Shown here piece after piece: positions 1-13,200 of a DNA stretch of 64,000 bases (position 1 is the stretch's first letter; the number at the start of each line of letters is the position of its first letter). Source of the stretch: Micropterus salmoides (Eukaryota; Chordata; Actinopteri; Centrarchiformes; Centrarchidae); NCBI RefSeq assembly GCF_014851395.1, contig NW_024041150.1, positions 38,947,585 to 39,011,584 on the forward strand, written 5' to 3'. The position numbers and the translations under genes are program-made. The notes beneath the pieces were generated by a model. That model searched no databases and was not told where the DNA came from. It was given only the letters and a program-made list of their open reading frames with translations.

Positions 1-1235
1 GAAATTGGGACATTGTGTTAAACGTAAATAAAACCAGAATACATTCATTTGCAAATCCTTTTCAAACTATATTCAATTGAATACACTATAAAGACAAGAT
101 ATTTAATGTTCAAACTGATAAACTTTATTGTGTTTTGCAAATATTCACTCACTTTGAATTTGATGCCTGCAACATGTTCCAAAAAAGCTGGGACAGGGGC
201 AACAAAAGACTGGGAAAGTTGAGGAATGCTCATAAAACACCTGTTTGGAACATTTCACAGGTGAACAGGTTAATTGGAAACAGGTGAGTGTCATGATTGG
301 GTATAAAAGGAGCATCCCTGAAAGGCTCAGTCATTCACAAGCTAGGATGGGGTGAGGTTCACCACTATGTGAACAACTGCGTGAGCAAATAGCCCAACAG
401 TTTAAGAACAACGTTTCTCAACGTACAGTTATAAGGAAATTAGGGATTTCATCATCCACGGTCCATAATATCATCAAAAGATTTAGAGAATCTGGAGAAA
501 TCTCTGCACGTAAGCTGCAAGGCCGAAAACCAACATTGAATGCCTGTGACCTTCGATCCCTCAGGCAGCATTAAAAACTGAAATCAATGTGTAAAGGATA
601 TTACCACATGGGCTCAGGAACACTTCAGAAAACCATTGTCAGTTAACACAGTTTGTCGCTACATCAACAAGTGCAAGTTAAAACTCCACCATGCAAAGCG
701 AAAGCCACATATCAACAACACCCAGAAACGCCGCCGGCTTCTCTGGGCCCGAGCTCATCTGAGATGGACTGACGCAAAGTGGGAGAGCGTGCTGAGGTCT
801 GACGAGTCCACATTTCAAATTGTTTTTGGAAATTATGGACGTCATATCCTCCGGGCCAAAGAGGAAAAGGACCATCCGGATTGTTAACAGCAAAGTTCAA
901 AAGCCAGCATCTGTGGTGGTATGGGGGTGTGTTAGTACCCATGGCATGGGGAACTTGCACATCTGTGAAGGCACTATTAATGTTGAAAGGTACATACAGG
1001 TTTTGGAGCAACTTATGCTGCCATCCAAGCAACGTCTTTTTCAGGGACGTCCCTGTTTATTTCAGCAAGACAATGCCAGGCCAGATTCTGCACGTGTTAC
1101 AACAGCGTGGCTTCGTAGTAAAAGGGCACGGGTACTAAACCGGCCTGCCTGCAGTCCAGACCTGTCTCCCATTGAAAATGTGTGGCACATTATGAACAAC
1201 GGAGACCCCGGGCTGTTGAGCAACTGAAGTTGTAC
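1..1235 (+). mobile_element. Tc1-like DNA transposon, 3'-truncated
   Basis: The first ~210 bases are a long terminal inverted repeat of a common fish Tc1 element. It is followed by a transposase region ending in a DD34E catalytic core. Similarity stops near 1235, inside the transposase C-terminus, so the right inverted repeat is missing and the copy cannot move by itself. The element starts at or very near base 1, so its left target site is outside the window. It lies in what would be the first intron of the minus-strand receptor gene whose 5' exons are at 2133-2990. Confidence 0.9.
347..1227 (+). pseudogene. Tc1-family transposase, inactivated
   Basis: The natural start ATG is at 347, but the third codon is TGA. 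An N-terminal helix-turn-helix region follows. The catalytic triad is still readable in pieces: first D in SDEST (near 800), second D in FQQDNA and E in SPIENVW, with 34 residues between the last two (DD34E). Further damage: a stop plus a small deletion near 885-893 that shifts frame, and a short deletion just after the SPIENVW motif near 1197. The C-terminus is missing. It is a relic with no expected function. Confidence 0.88.
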
Positions 1236-1416
1236 ATCTCTCTCTCACTGCTCCTGTGCTCGAGTACTAACTGATGCTAAATCATAGTTTTCAGTCACGT
1301 GACATGCGCGGTGACCTGGAGGGCAAAACAAAAGACCGACATAAATTTTCTTTGGATCACTTCTCAACTCAAGAAAAACATATATGTATATATATGGATA
1401 CAACACCTGCTGCCGT

Positions 1417-1597
1417 TGTGACACCAAAATCTGTGACCTATCAGATTCTGTGACCCAAATGGCAAGTTAAGCGCCTGAGGCTTTGTGGACGATGTGAAGC
1501 GATTACAGTTTGGTTGGGTTTAGGTACCAAAAGTACTTGGTTATGGTTAGGAAAACATAGTCACAGAATCTGATAGGTCATAGATTTTGGTGTTACA
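1417..1597. mobile_element. MITE-like element with 38-bp inverted repeats
   Basis: Arms 1417-1454 and 1560-1597 are reverse complements with two mismatches, separated by about 105 bases with no coding potential. The arms begin TGTGACACC and TGTAACACC. This is the form of a small non-autonomous DNA transposon. I could not name the superfamily, and I see no clear target-site duplication. Confidence 0.6.
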
Positions 1598-2132
1598 GCA
1601 TATTTCCACCATTAAAAACCACCAGGTCCCTGCCAGCGCTCGACTGTGATGATGTTTACCTTCTAGGGAATCCCTCACCTAACACAGCTCAGGCTTGAAT
1701 CGTCATCGATTAGTGCACCCAAAAGCACAACCATCCGGCATTTTGGCGACGCAACTTTGACAAACTTAAAGTAACAGTGTATCACTTGCTTCTTGGGTGG
1801 CGGGCAGCGGAAAATAACGTCTTTTTTGCCCTCCAAGGGAGCATTTTTTCTTGGAATGTGACATCACGTGAAAGCTATGAATTAGGTGAAATAATGTTGT
1901 GGGGAAGGTCCACACCACTTTCTTTGTTTTTTTTTTTTCAAAGCTCCACAAAATGGAGAGCTAGTGAATCTTGAGGAAATTTTTGCTGAATTTAACAAAA
2001 GGTGTATTGGATTATAATAACTTCCCTTTAATAGCATAAACTGCCTAAATGATGTAATGATACTGTGTGTGTAATTATATTGGATAAAAAAGCCTAAATT
2101 GGAGCTTCTGATAGCACCTGTGTAGGAGTTGC

Positions 2133-2990
2133 CTCTACAGGAGTGTGTCAGGAGAAGATGGAAAACCAGAACACTGAGGGGTCTGACAGGAGATTGAAGG
2201 GACAGTCCATCTGTCTGGTGAAGCATCCTGTAGCTCTGAAAATGGACCAGTGATACAGTGTATTAAAATAATGCTTTAGGCAAAATAAGTAATTCATCCA
2301 TTTCATTCCTGAGCAGGCACTCAGTAGACCTTTTTTTTTTATTTTTACCTTTACTTATCTGGTGAAGCTGAAGATACAGTAGAAAAGTACAATTCAGTGC
2401 TCCTTTAATATTAAAATGTTTTGTGATTTAATGTGCCTTGGCTGACTTAAAAATGCAATTTTAAACCAATCAAAATAGCTTTTTTGAATCTTGATATATA
2501 GACTTTATTAGGTAAGTTCATGTCTGTTAGTCAGAATTATCCATCCATGCATTAACTTTGTCAGGGCCTGTATGTTGTTGGTATGTTATGTATTGTGTAT
2601 AAAAAACAACAGAAGCGAAACAATCTACATTTTCCTGTCAGAAATATTAACCCTGTGCCTCTCTGTTAGACACTGAATGGTACCTTTGGCGACAAATAAC
2701 TACACTTTTTCTGAAAGCATTGGTATTGGACATCCTCAGGTGACAATGGTCTGAATACTCACATGTGGATTTAGTTTTATTTTTATTTAAATAAATAAAA
2801 TCTTTTGTCAACACAGATGTTACATGTGACAATATGTTTGTTTGGTGGAATAAAAACAGTATTATTCTTTCTCTGCCATGTTGCTATCTACATTTCCACT
2901 GACACAAAAGCTATAAAATAACTTTATTACTCTATTATAAACATTAAAACATGGAGAATGGGCAAAAATAAATTCAGAAGACAACGTACC
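2133..2990 (-). CDS. Butyrophilin/MOG-like receptor, 5' end only (untranslated first exon plus signal-peptide exon)
   Basis: A minus-strand first exon ends at 2990 with a good donor (CAG then GTACGT). The next exon, 2227 to 2133, follows a pyrimidine-rich acceptor. It starts with ATG at 2226 and encodes a signal peptide: MLHQTDGLSLQ, then a hydrophobic stretch ending LLLTHSCRG. It ends in phase 1, as do the signal exons at 25711-25783 and 46388-46466. The base pair after the exon is GC, not GT, so this is either a GC-AG intron or a dead donor. Ig exons would lie further left, beyond base 1. The Tc1 and MITE copies would be in the following intron. The gene may be functional or a pseudogene; the window cannot decide. 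Confidence 0.6.
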
Positions 2991-3420
2991 TGCTGCATGA
3001 TGTGCCAGGCTGCCCAGCCAAAGTGTTCAAATCCCCGATAAGCTGTGAGCTTAACTTTGCTCTGGTGATCATATACAGTTTGCAGCTTTACAGATTTAGT
3101 TTAAATCAGTAAGGACACATCTCCAATAAATGAAAAGACTATATTGACTCCAATTTTGAGACCTGATGTACCTGTTAATTCAAATCTAAAGCTGCCAAAA
3201 GTATATATTAATTTATCAGTTAAACTTTAAACACAGTATGGGGGTTGGGACTTTCACTTGTGAGTGTTTATGAACAGCTGGACTTTGAGCCTGTTACCAG
3301 GCAACTGAAGATTTCTGCCTGCAAAACATCCAGTAAACTTTCAGCTGTCGCTCGAGGCCATGTCAACCATCACCCACTGAGTTGAGTATGTCAGCAATAA
3401 CTGCAACAAAACATTTCGAG
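2330..3420. repeat. Segmental duplicate of 29590-30800
   Basis: Non-repetitive intron, first-exon and upstream sequence matches 29590-30800 in the same orientation over about 1 kb, with moderate divergence and small indels. It carries the minus-strand first-exon donor (2990) and the likely upstream promoter zone. Only this copy still has a downstream signal-peptide exon. Confidence 0.85.
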
Positions 3421-3512
3421 TAACTTTTGAACAGTCCTGCTCATTGACTTGAAGGTCAGGACTGTTGACTTGGCCTTTCCAAAACATTCACTTTATTCTT
3501 CTTTAAGGTAGG

Positions 3513-3600
3513 TGGGTAGATTTATTTTGTCACAATATAACAGGTTATATAGTAAAATCGAGTTTGTAATTCCCTTCTGCTATATAGCAGACAATATACA
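3513..3600 (-). mobile_element. LINE 3'-end fragment
   Basis: The sequence matches the reverse complement of the 3' end of the LINE at 11390-12300. It includes the AACAGGTTA block and the palindromic core CTGCTATATAGCAG, which corresponds to CTGCTACGTAGCAG there. Only the tail is present. Confidence 0.5.
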
Positions 3601-4033
3601 TTGATATAGAAGTAATTATAAAAATGGTAAACAGAAATAAACTATAATCACTGGAGCAGTGCTGAGGATGAATTTGAGTTTAAGAGTCTGATATCTTTGT
3701 TTGTATTTGTTAGCATACAGTTGTACAATATCAGCCAGAACATTATAATATGGCCTCAGAGGCCTGACTGACGTCCCGAGAAGACATTCTCAGCGTTGAC
3801 AGCATGTTTTAAAAAAAATGTAATTATGTTTTTGGACTTTCTTAACAGAACATCATAAAATGTTCTTAGCTTATGGATTCACAGTCAATGTTCTGCAGCC
3901 ATAGATTGTCCATTCAATGCCGTATGTATGTGCTATATATGTTGAATAAATGTTTAAGACTTGTATGGATTCTCTTCCCTTGAGATCCTCAGGCAGAGGT
4001 CTGTTGTCTGTTCCAGAGTCTTGACTGAAAACT

Positions 4034-4327
4034 AAAGGGGACAGAGCGTTTGCTGTCAGGGCCCCGAGGCTCTGGAACAGCCTGCCCGAGGAAATCAGGT
4101 CGGCTGAGTCAGTGAACTCTTTTAAAACATACTTTTATAGGAGAGCCTTTCCCGATCTGATTTGACTTTATTTTATCCCTTTTATTTTATTGTATTTTAC
4201 TAATTTTATATAAATTTTTCATGCTCTTATCTTGTTTTTTTTTGTATTATTCTTTACACTTGTTAAAGCACTTTGTAACTTGTTTTTGAAAAGTGCTCTA
4301 CAAATAAGCATTATTATTATTATTATG
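4034..4327 (+). mobile_element. CR1/L2-type LINE, 3' end
   Basis: Bases 4034-4165 translate without a stop into the last 43 residues of a LINE ORF2. The diagnostic string is APRLWNSLPEEIRSAES, followed by SFKTYF, and the frame ends at TGA 4163. The 3' untranslated part has the usual AAGTGCTCTACAAATAA end and a short ATT repeat tail near 4310-4327. It is strongly 5'-truncated. Confidence 0.8.
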
Positions 4328-4329
4328 AC

Positions 4330-7300
4330 ACAATGGGAGTGTTGTATTTTATACACACTGGAATGTGGAGAAGAAACATTTACACAGTATATAGCACACT
4401 GGTAAATCATTCTTTTGGCCAGATGGTGACATTAGGACATTTCTGATGTGAGTTTGCTGTCAGAGATGCTGAGAAGCTGACAGCAGGACCAGGTTAGAGC
4501 AGAAGGGCATGCAGGTTTAACTCTCGGTGAATGATGAAGATGATAACTAAGCTGCAAATAAAACATAAATATCACAAACCAAATGAAATGAGCAAAGATA
4601 AATACATCTGTATCCGTAATCTGGATTCAAAACAGTTAATAAAGACACAGTACAGGCCTTCAGTTAAATCCTGCCACCTGCTGGTAGAAAGGGGAAACAG
4701 CTTGGTTCATTACGGTGGAAACCACATTAAAGATCAATTTTATATGAAAAAATATAGCGCTGACAGTAACAACTCTGCCCACACAATCATTTCTTAGGTT
4801 AACCTATATTAGCCTACCAACTGTACTGCACCAAACAAATGCGCTTAAAAAAAACGTGACTCTTGCTTTTTCATGAATAAATGCACAATATTATAGTGCA
4901 TGTAATCAACTGCTGTTACTAACGTATTTCTCCCGGTCCAGGTTTATTTATTTATTTATTTTCATCTAACGTCCTGGTATAACGTTGGTGCTACAGCTCT
5001 GACAGTTCTACAAGCTAGTCTTTTATTTTAATATGTTTACTATTACTTCTGGACAGCATGCACATAAGGTTTTAACTGAAGAAATGTATTTAACAAACCA
5101 AGGAATAAAATGATATAGTATGTGAAAACTATATTTTTAATACTGTTTAACAAATGTGTTCACATATTTTCACATATTCTAATACTGTTTAATGCAATGC
5201 AAAAATATTGAACCTCACTTCTGACGCCTCAGCCTCTCTCTCTTTCTCAGCATCCTCAGCTCCACCATCACTGCTGCTAGCATTTGGGGATTCTCCTATT
5301 TCTGGCAGCCATTCATCATCACCACCACTACTATTGACTATTACTGAAATACAGCCAGCGATGTATGTCCCATTTAGTGTACAGATGAGTAATCGTAGTT
5401 TAACAATTGTATTACTCCTTAGTTGTTAGTAGATCTTACCAAATTTTATCTACGTGCAGGGGTCTCCTATAATTGGAGGAGTGGCAAGATTTACCTGAGC
5501 TGCTCAGCGTTTCTGAACCCCGTAGGCCATCTTGGTTTTGACAAATTTAAGTTGCACTTACAACAGCTTACCAGAGGGTGGCAGTGTGTGACATGACACT
5601 AGTGTCCACTGTAGTGGCTGATGTGCAACTAGACTATCAGAACCTCTGCCCATTCAAATAAAATGCTTTTGAATAGATGTCCACTGTTGAACCACTATGC
5701 ATGAAAGGGGTTTTGATTTTAATATGTATTGGTCAATAATTATCTACCTTTATACTATAAAGTTTCTTTGTATCTGTTTTTGTATCTCTGTGTCTGTAAA
5801 GCATTTTGAAAGACTGTAGTGTTTGGAAGGTGCTGCATAAATGACCTGATTATTGCAGATGTGTTTTAATTTAAACCTCATTCAGTTATTATGATTCAAT
5901 TCAGCTAAAACAATCAACAACAAACAAACAAAACTTTCACTGGATGCGCTCTCCTCCACAGCTCCTCCTCCCACCGACTCCACTCTGGTCAGACTGCTCT
6001 GCCATCTAGTGGTCATCAGTCTACACTGCATCTATATTGGCCAGATGGTGTGAGCATCCTAATGTAAACTATCAGACTCTTAAACTAAATAAAATTGCTC
6101 CAAGATCCTGGTTTGTATTTTCAGTTTCAGATTCAACCTTGAATATGAATAATTAAAGGTGCATCAATCTTCAACTCTGAACTGTGGTTATTTTGAGGGT
6201 GGATAAAAACTGTGACAGAAACAATGATTAGAGGTGTGACGCCTTGTGTGGCCATGTTTTGGTGTAGCAAATCTCTCTCTCTTCCTTGTAGGTGAAGAGC
6301 AAAGGCTGATTGCAGTACCTCTGGGCACATGGCCCTGTAGAGTTTTTGTAACTCCTCGTTCTCATTCTTCAGCAAGCTGCTGCTGGGCTGAGGTGACAAA
6401 CCTCCCTGTCAACTGATTCCTCTGTGTTTCTCTGCACAGGTTCAACCTTTGGTTTGGTTTTTGGATACGTTGCTTTAGTGGTGTTTTTCTTGTTTCTTGT
6501 ATTACAACACCCTCACACACTCCCATCCATCATCCTGCCCTGGCTACTGAAACCACTGATCTTCATACCCCATACTTTAACACTTTTAATCTAGCACAAT
6601 TCTTAACTTGGATAACTTTGGTTTAAATAAACAAATTTGTTAAGTCTCACCATGGTGTGTCTACCTAAGCCTCGCCATATCTACCTTTTGTTGTGGCCGC
6701 TTGAACAAGGTCATAACAAATGGGGGCTTGTCCGTCCTTTAGACAATAACAAATGGGGATTCGTCTAAAGGTCAGTGTACTGTACTGATTTTGATTTAGT
6801 GCAGCTGTGTGCTGGCTTTGTGCTTTGTCGCGGGGGATATAAGGTGGCATTAGTGATGTCAATGGCTGTAAGAGAGAGCAGCCAGTCAAGATAGTAGACT
6901 GATCTTGAAATATTAGAAAGTTTTGCCCAAAAATCTTCACATTTTGTGCCATCACCCAGAACATTTTGAATGTTAAACACTGCACTTCCTGATTTTTGGT
7001 TACATTTTTTATTACCAATGTCTTTATTTATATAAAGGGAAACACAAAATTCAGGCAGCATGTGACAAATCAGAATCTAAAAATATAATATATCATGCAG
7101 TAAGGCTCTCAGGCATTTTGTGTTTCTCATTTAATATCTTCCCTGCTGAGTCACCACACGTAGGTATTTTTGATTAAAATAACCTTTTTAAATGTGCATG
7201 TGGCACATTTTCTCGTCAATAATAAATCATTTTGAATGAGAATTGAATTACAAACTCCTGGAATTTAACTCCTGTGTTTCAGCAACTTTCAGTCTCTGCC

Positions 7301-8280
7301 ACATATCTGTGTTCTGTGACATGCCAAGAATAATGCAATTTTTTCAAGGAAAAAACTCAATATATATGAGAATAAAGTCGGAATCTATTGAGAATAAAGT
7401 CTTAATCTTAATCTTTTAAGATGATCTACCTGCCCTATAGACCTACTCTGCTGTGCATTAGCCTGCGGTATTGCTCTGGTTATCCCCTTTAAACCACCTG
7501 AAAGACACAGAACTGCTTGGGACTGAACTGGATGAGACAAGCGTGCTGCGCTTCATCTGTGGTGGAAAACTAACTGCAAACACTTCTTATCAGGCATAAT
7601 TCTCACCACAAATCCACACATTAACTTCAGCACCTCCAATGAAATGCAGCTCTGGTGCTTCAGTGGGATGCATCCTGGATCAGAGGGACAGTCCCAAACA
7701 GAGAAATGGTGTCTCTAAGCGAGGGGGATGCAGACCTTTTGGTTGGTTATTCTCTCGCTTATTTACAGCGGACTGTTAAAGAAATGTGATGCTACCAAGC
7801 CGACCAATCACAGTTCGCCACAACGTGTGGTTATGGTTGCTAATTAGTTTTAACATGTGAGGCCTTTCTGTGTCACCGATGATGATGATGATGTCAGTGT
7901 TGGTGTTGAAAAAGAGGCCAATGCCACCTTAATTATTTGCTTGTTCAAATAAAGCATTGAATTTGAAATTGAGAGTTCTTTTTATTTCAAGATTATATAT
8001 TAAGCACACAAGTGCTTGTTTCACTTTGAACTAATATTTAAAAAATATACTGAGTAAAGCCCGTGACCCTGTATGCAGGATAAGCGGTTGACGATGGATG
8101 GATGGCAGTTTAAAAGTAAAATCAATGACTTCCAACATTCCTAGTTAGTGTAGAGATTCAATATTTAGAGTAATATTAAATTCTTAAATATTAAATATTA
8201 ACTCCTTAGTGTCATTCAGTAATATTTTTAAAGAACTCATTCAAAACATTACAGTTTTCACAAAATATTAAAATAAACAA
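4330..8280. other. Intergenic stretch with no recognised gene
   Basis: I see only short, low-quality open frames on both strands. One on the minus strand (6133-6399) begins with a serine-rich, glutamate-rich stretch but has no splice context or family I recognise. Around 8041-8105 there is a short LINE-like 3' tail (GGATAAGCGG followed by ATGG repeats) resembling the end at 42950-42985. Around 5790-5860 there is a possible further LINE tail. The rest shows nothing I can name. Confidence 0.5.
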
Positions 8281-8281
8281 G

Positions 8282-10101
8282 TTTATTAAAAAAGCTACTG
8301 AGTAACTGTCACAGTGAGAATGATGGAGCCACAGAAGGCTTCATACAGCTATTTTCAGACATGTAGTAGTACACCTGTTAAAACTTTGCTGTGTGAAATC
8401 GGTGGAGTTACCATTTAAAACTGTTAAAACTGTTGGTTTTACATGCTTCCAGTTTATTGGCATGATCAACCTCACTGCCAGACAAGTCAAAGTAATAATC
8501 TGGAGAACTGACAGCAATCCAAGTAAACAAATCAGTGGGCACGGTATTATACTAATACAGGTTTTCAAATGAAGCTGCAAAAAATTCTCCACAACATGCA
8601 TAATGTACACTCACACATCACAAACATGCCAGCAAGTTTGATACTGTCCAGTATTTCTGTATAGTGCACAGTGTAATTTAAATCCTGTGCATTATCTTAA
8701 TGCATAAAACTTTTTTAATTCTTGTATATACCTGAAGACAGAGTTACGGAGGAGGGTAAAGGAAACTGCACTGTAAAAGCGTTGTGGGTTTACAAGTGAA
8801 CTGAATGTGTTGTGAAGTCTTGCTTGCTGCTGTAACCGGGCCCCAAATGAAGCATCGCTGAGGGACCATGTGAAGGATGTCAGTGGTTTAATATGCGAAT
8901 GGAAACTTATTTGTCTTTAAACTCAGGGTGTCTGCTTGAGGTCACAGCATCTAGTTGACCACAGTGAGTGTATTTAAGATCTGCAGCAGCTCCGTTCTTA
9001 TTAACAGCGACGTGTGAACAAACAGAACAGATAGAACAATGTGGTTTAACTGTCACACTCTAATAAACCGCCTCGTCTTAAAAAAAATACACGCTGATGC
9101 TTTAACCAAGCTAAAGACCTCAGAGGAGGAGGAGGAAGATGAACCACACGACTCTTTCCAGATACTATAAACAGCTTGACTGCTTTAAATTGTTCAATAG
9201 TCAGTACATATACCTGTTTGTCAGTTTTTTGTTTGTTTTTTTCAGTTAAAATGCCAGCAATTTAAAGTAGAAACATTGCCAAAACATTTTTACATTTGGC
9301 TCACTGGAGAACCAGCTGTTTATCTTGATCATTTTAACTTATAATATTCACATATTACTAGTGGATGGAAAAAAATAAAACAAATTGAGCTACATTTAGA
9401 TGGGACCTTGGCTAATTATTGCAAATGTTGACAGCCTCCCTAAAACTGCTTTTGATTATATTGTGTAACAAACTCTTCTGTTTGTCATCCTGAATATATA
9501 GTCAGAATGATGCTGTTAAATGTACCAGATCTGAAAACAGCGTACTTAATTCTTCTGTTTTTGTTCTGAAGGCAATGAAAGTACAAACATTTTGCATTCA
9601 GCCAGTGGTCTGGTGGTTCAGTGTCTGACGCTGATCGAATAATGAATGAACCACCAACTCATAACAAGGATTATACAACATTAGCAGAGCTGTATTTAAA
9701 ATATATATTTCTGATGTAGAGTGCAAGTACAGAGAGGTACACAAATATCATTTTGACTGAGCTTTCAGTCACTTGCTGAATTGTTCCTAAAATAAAAATC
9801 CACTCTGAACAGTATACTGTCACACAGCATTGTGAGTGTCACTAGTGAGAAATGTACGTGCATAAAAGAAATCACTAAGAGGAACAACAGCGAAGTGCCA
9901 AGTAATGCACTATGCTGAAGAACATCAGAAGACCCACCAATGTATTACAAACAGTGCTAATTACTTTCTGTCTGTGAATGCAGTGCTTGTTTGTCAAATT
10001 GTCAAATTTACATCATTGTAGTACTGATGGAGAGACAACCAAATGTGCATTGTCAAATGTAAAAAAAGAACACATTTGTACTTATATACAAATATATATA
10101 T

Positions 10102-10146
<45 letters not shown>

Positions 10147-10275
10147 CATAAGAAAAAAAAAAGATAAATTTAAAAGGGTACAGTTACTATAACATTACTG
10201 AGTGTGACTGTACAGTATGACTTCCCTCCTTGTAAAACTTTGAAAAGATCATATCCTCAGTCAGGTGTCACCGGC
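8282..10275 (-). other. Candidate last exon and 3' UTR of the FcRL-like gene
   Basis: A minus-strand acceptor at 10276 opens an exon that reads on in phase 2 from the exon at 12397-12469 and stops after six codons (TGA at 10257). Below it lies about 2 kb of largely unique sequence ending near an AATAAA on the minus strand (plus-strand TTTATT at 8282-8287). It is consistent in phase but rests on splice motifs alone. Confidence 0.35.
10082..10145. repeat. TA-rich microsatellite
   Basis: A run of TA dinucleotides of about 55 bases ending in TGTGTG. If the proposed long 3' UTR is right, this lies inside it. Confidence 0.9.
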
Positions 10276-13200
10276 CTGTAAAACACACAACATGAAATAC
10301 TAATGTAAATTGTATGAACTTTTATTTGGCCTTATTTTTGTTGAGGTTTGTCAAAAAGAGAACAACACTATATGACCATAATAGAGCATCTTTTAGACTG
10401 TACTCAACATGCTAATATGATCACAGTGACAACATTAACACGTTGATGCTAAACAGGTATAGTGTTTACCATGTTCACCATCTTAGCTTAGCGTGTTAGC
10501 AGGCTAATATTTTAGCACAAACCACACAGTACAGCTGAGGCTCAATGTTAATAGGTGTTTGGTCATAAACCAAAGTATTGGAGAACATTTTAATTGTTAA
10601 TCAGCATGATTTTAATCATTAAAAAACATGGATATGTGTACCAAATTTCCTTGCAATCTATTAAATAATTGTTGAGATATTTCACTGATGGGTAGTAGGA
10701 GAGTTGCCAGGGCTCTTGTGTGTGTCTGCCAGCGCGGAATATTTACACTCACTGTGCAACAAACTGGTGATTCAGCAGCACTGTTCTTCTGATCAGGAAT
10801 ATTTATTTATAATGCCAAACTGCAGGAGGCTCAGCACATGCTTGCCGATCAGATACTGTGTGTGGAGCAGACAAACCTGGACTCCCTTGTTAATGTCCTT
10901 GTCCACTTTAATGAGGGGAATCAAAGTCAAGAACTTTCCAAATACAGTTTACAAAATGTCCGACCATTCTGGATCACTGTTGCACTACAGTAAGCAGTGC
11001 TTATCACGCCAGCCTGGTATCATCAAAAGGCGCCAATTTCTGAGTCGTTTGGCGTAGTAGTCCAACGCATTTTTTGGTCATTTCACACCTACTGTCACAG
11101 GTAGAAATCAGTGTGTGTGGGACATAAATGGCCATGAAAGTCCGGTGGTGGAGGTGTGGTTGGGTGGATAGTAAGTAGGTCACTGACCCAGGAAACCGGC
11201 GTTTGGTTCCCGGGTGAAACAAAAATTACATAGCATTCATTTTTGTTTTTTATTTAGGTTAGGTAGGTTACCATGCTACATCATTGCTAGCATTAGCTAC
11301 GTTACGTTAGCTACATTAAAGTTTAAGTAGTGAGCCAGCTAACACACCCCTTGCTTTCAGAACCAACAGATCCACAGAGGATGCCATGTCCACTGTCCTC
11401 CACACAGAAAAACCAACACCAACATCAGAATGCTGTTTGTGGATTTAAGCTCAGCATTCAACACAATCTCCCCATGAAACGGATCAGCAAACTCAGCACT
11501 CTGGGTTTGAATACAACAATTGGATATTGGACTTCCTCACAAACAGACCCCAGACAGTTTGGATTGGCGAACACATCTCCTCCACTCGTGCTCAACACCG
11601 GAGCCCCCCAGGGCTGTGTGCTCAGCCCACTCCTGTACACGCTGTACACCCACGACTGCATCCGCCGACATGGAGAGAACTTTGTTGTGAAGTCATTTCA
11701 ATAATATAATAATATAAGATAATTTTGCAGAGTGGTGCCAAGAGAACGACCTACTGCTCAACATCAGCAAAACCAAGTAGCTGATCGTTGATTTAAGGAA
11801 GAAGGATATAAAGACACACACTCCTGTCTGCATCAGTGTAGCTGAGGTGGAGCAGGTGAACACATCTCCATACTGGTGAATCAAGCTGGGAAACAGCTTC
11901 ATTTCTTAAGGAAGCTTGAGACCGGAGGGATCTGCAGCGGCTGATTAAAACTGCTTAGGAGATCATTAGTACCCATCTCCTGAGCATCAGTAATATCGGT
12001 GAGGTGCCTACGCAGAGCACAAAGGATATTAAAGGACAGTTCCCACCCAGCCACAGCCTGTTCACCCTGCTGCCTTCTGGGAAGAGATATAGGAGTTTCT
12101 GCTGCCACACCACCAGACAGCAGAGCAGCTATTTCCCAAGCTACCAAACCTTTAAACTCAAATTCATCCTCAGCACTGCTCCACAGAATATAATTTATTT
12201 CTTTATACCATTTTTATACCTGTTTTCATGTATTGTACATTGTCTGCTACGTAGCAGACAATGTAACCTGTTGTAATATGACAAATAAATCTGTCTTGTA
12301 TCTTTTTATGGACGCTTCATATCTCAACTTTGACAGGGATAAGTGTGCTATGCTAACCTTGTGGTTGTAACTAGACAAACTGTAATATTAGCTTACCCAT
12401 GGTTGACTACAGAATAGACACACTCTTGCAGTAAACGTGGATTGGTTCCTGATCTGGACACTTCTGGCTCTGTTAGGGAAACAAATACATGTAGGCTATC
12501 TCTCTGATCCAAGAAATTAATTTAGAAATGTCTTTATGCCTCAACATTTTATACAGCATTTTTGTAATCTGACGCTGTTTGTTTAGGTTGTGAAGCACTC
12601 AGTATCTTTGTTTTTTTAAGGTGATACTGAAAGAAAAACGAGCGAAAACATGAGAGAAAAATTGCTGCAGAAGTTACATATCATACAGCTCTAGATGATT
12701 TTAAACAGTTAGGTGTGTTCATGTGAATAAGTATTTTAATAGTCACTCACAATCTCGGGTAATGTAGATGGTTAAATTAAAGCTCTGTGGTTTTCTCGTG
12801 TCGTTTACAACTGAAGGCTTCAAATTATCCACTGCAAAAGTATAACAGTCTTCTGCAAGCAGATGTCTAAAACATTTTAATGTGTCAGTTGATCTAGTGA
12901 CTTAAATTATGTAACCCCAATGTGAGATATATTTACAATATTTTGTGTTGCTATGAGAAAATGGTGACAGGTGATGTTCAAAACTTACTTAATTTGTAAT
13001 TACTTATTTCATTTTTACCTAAAGATGATGTTGAATATTCTGTGCAAATGTAGAGTTTTATATTACTTAAAAGATGTTAAACCACAGACTTGCTGTATTA
13101 TTATTCTACAAGGAAGTAAAAGCGAGGTAACACTGTAAGTAAAATTAACCTAATATACACTACCTTTCTTCTTCCTTTGTTTTTTAACAACGGCATATGT

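Noticed and set aside
6133..6399. Minus-strand frame with a coiled-coil-like start.
   Set aside because: No splice sites, neighbours or homology I can name; the second half is not protein-like.
11100..11222. tRNA-like boxes near GTTTGGTTCCCGG.
   Set aside because: No complete cloverleaf and no SINE body; too weak for a tRNA or SINE call.
12751..12831. Possible extra FcRL tail exon (81 nt, phase 1, good acceptor and GTGAGT donor).
   Set aside because: Joining it to the exon at 12469 creates TAG at the junction, and reading through its donor stops at once. Skipping it keeps the frame open.
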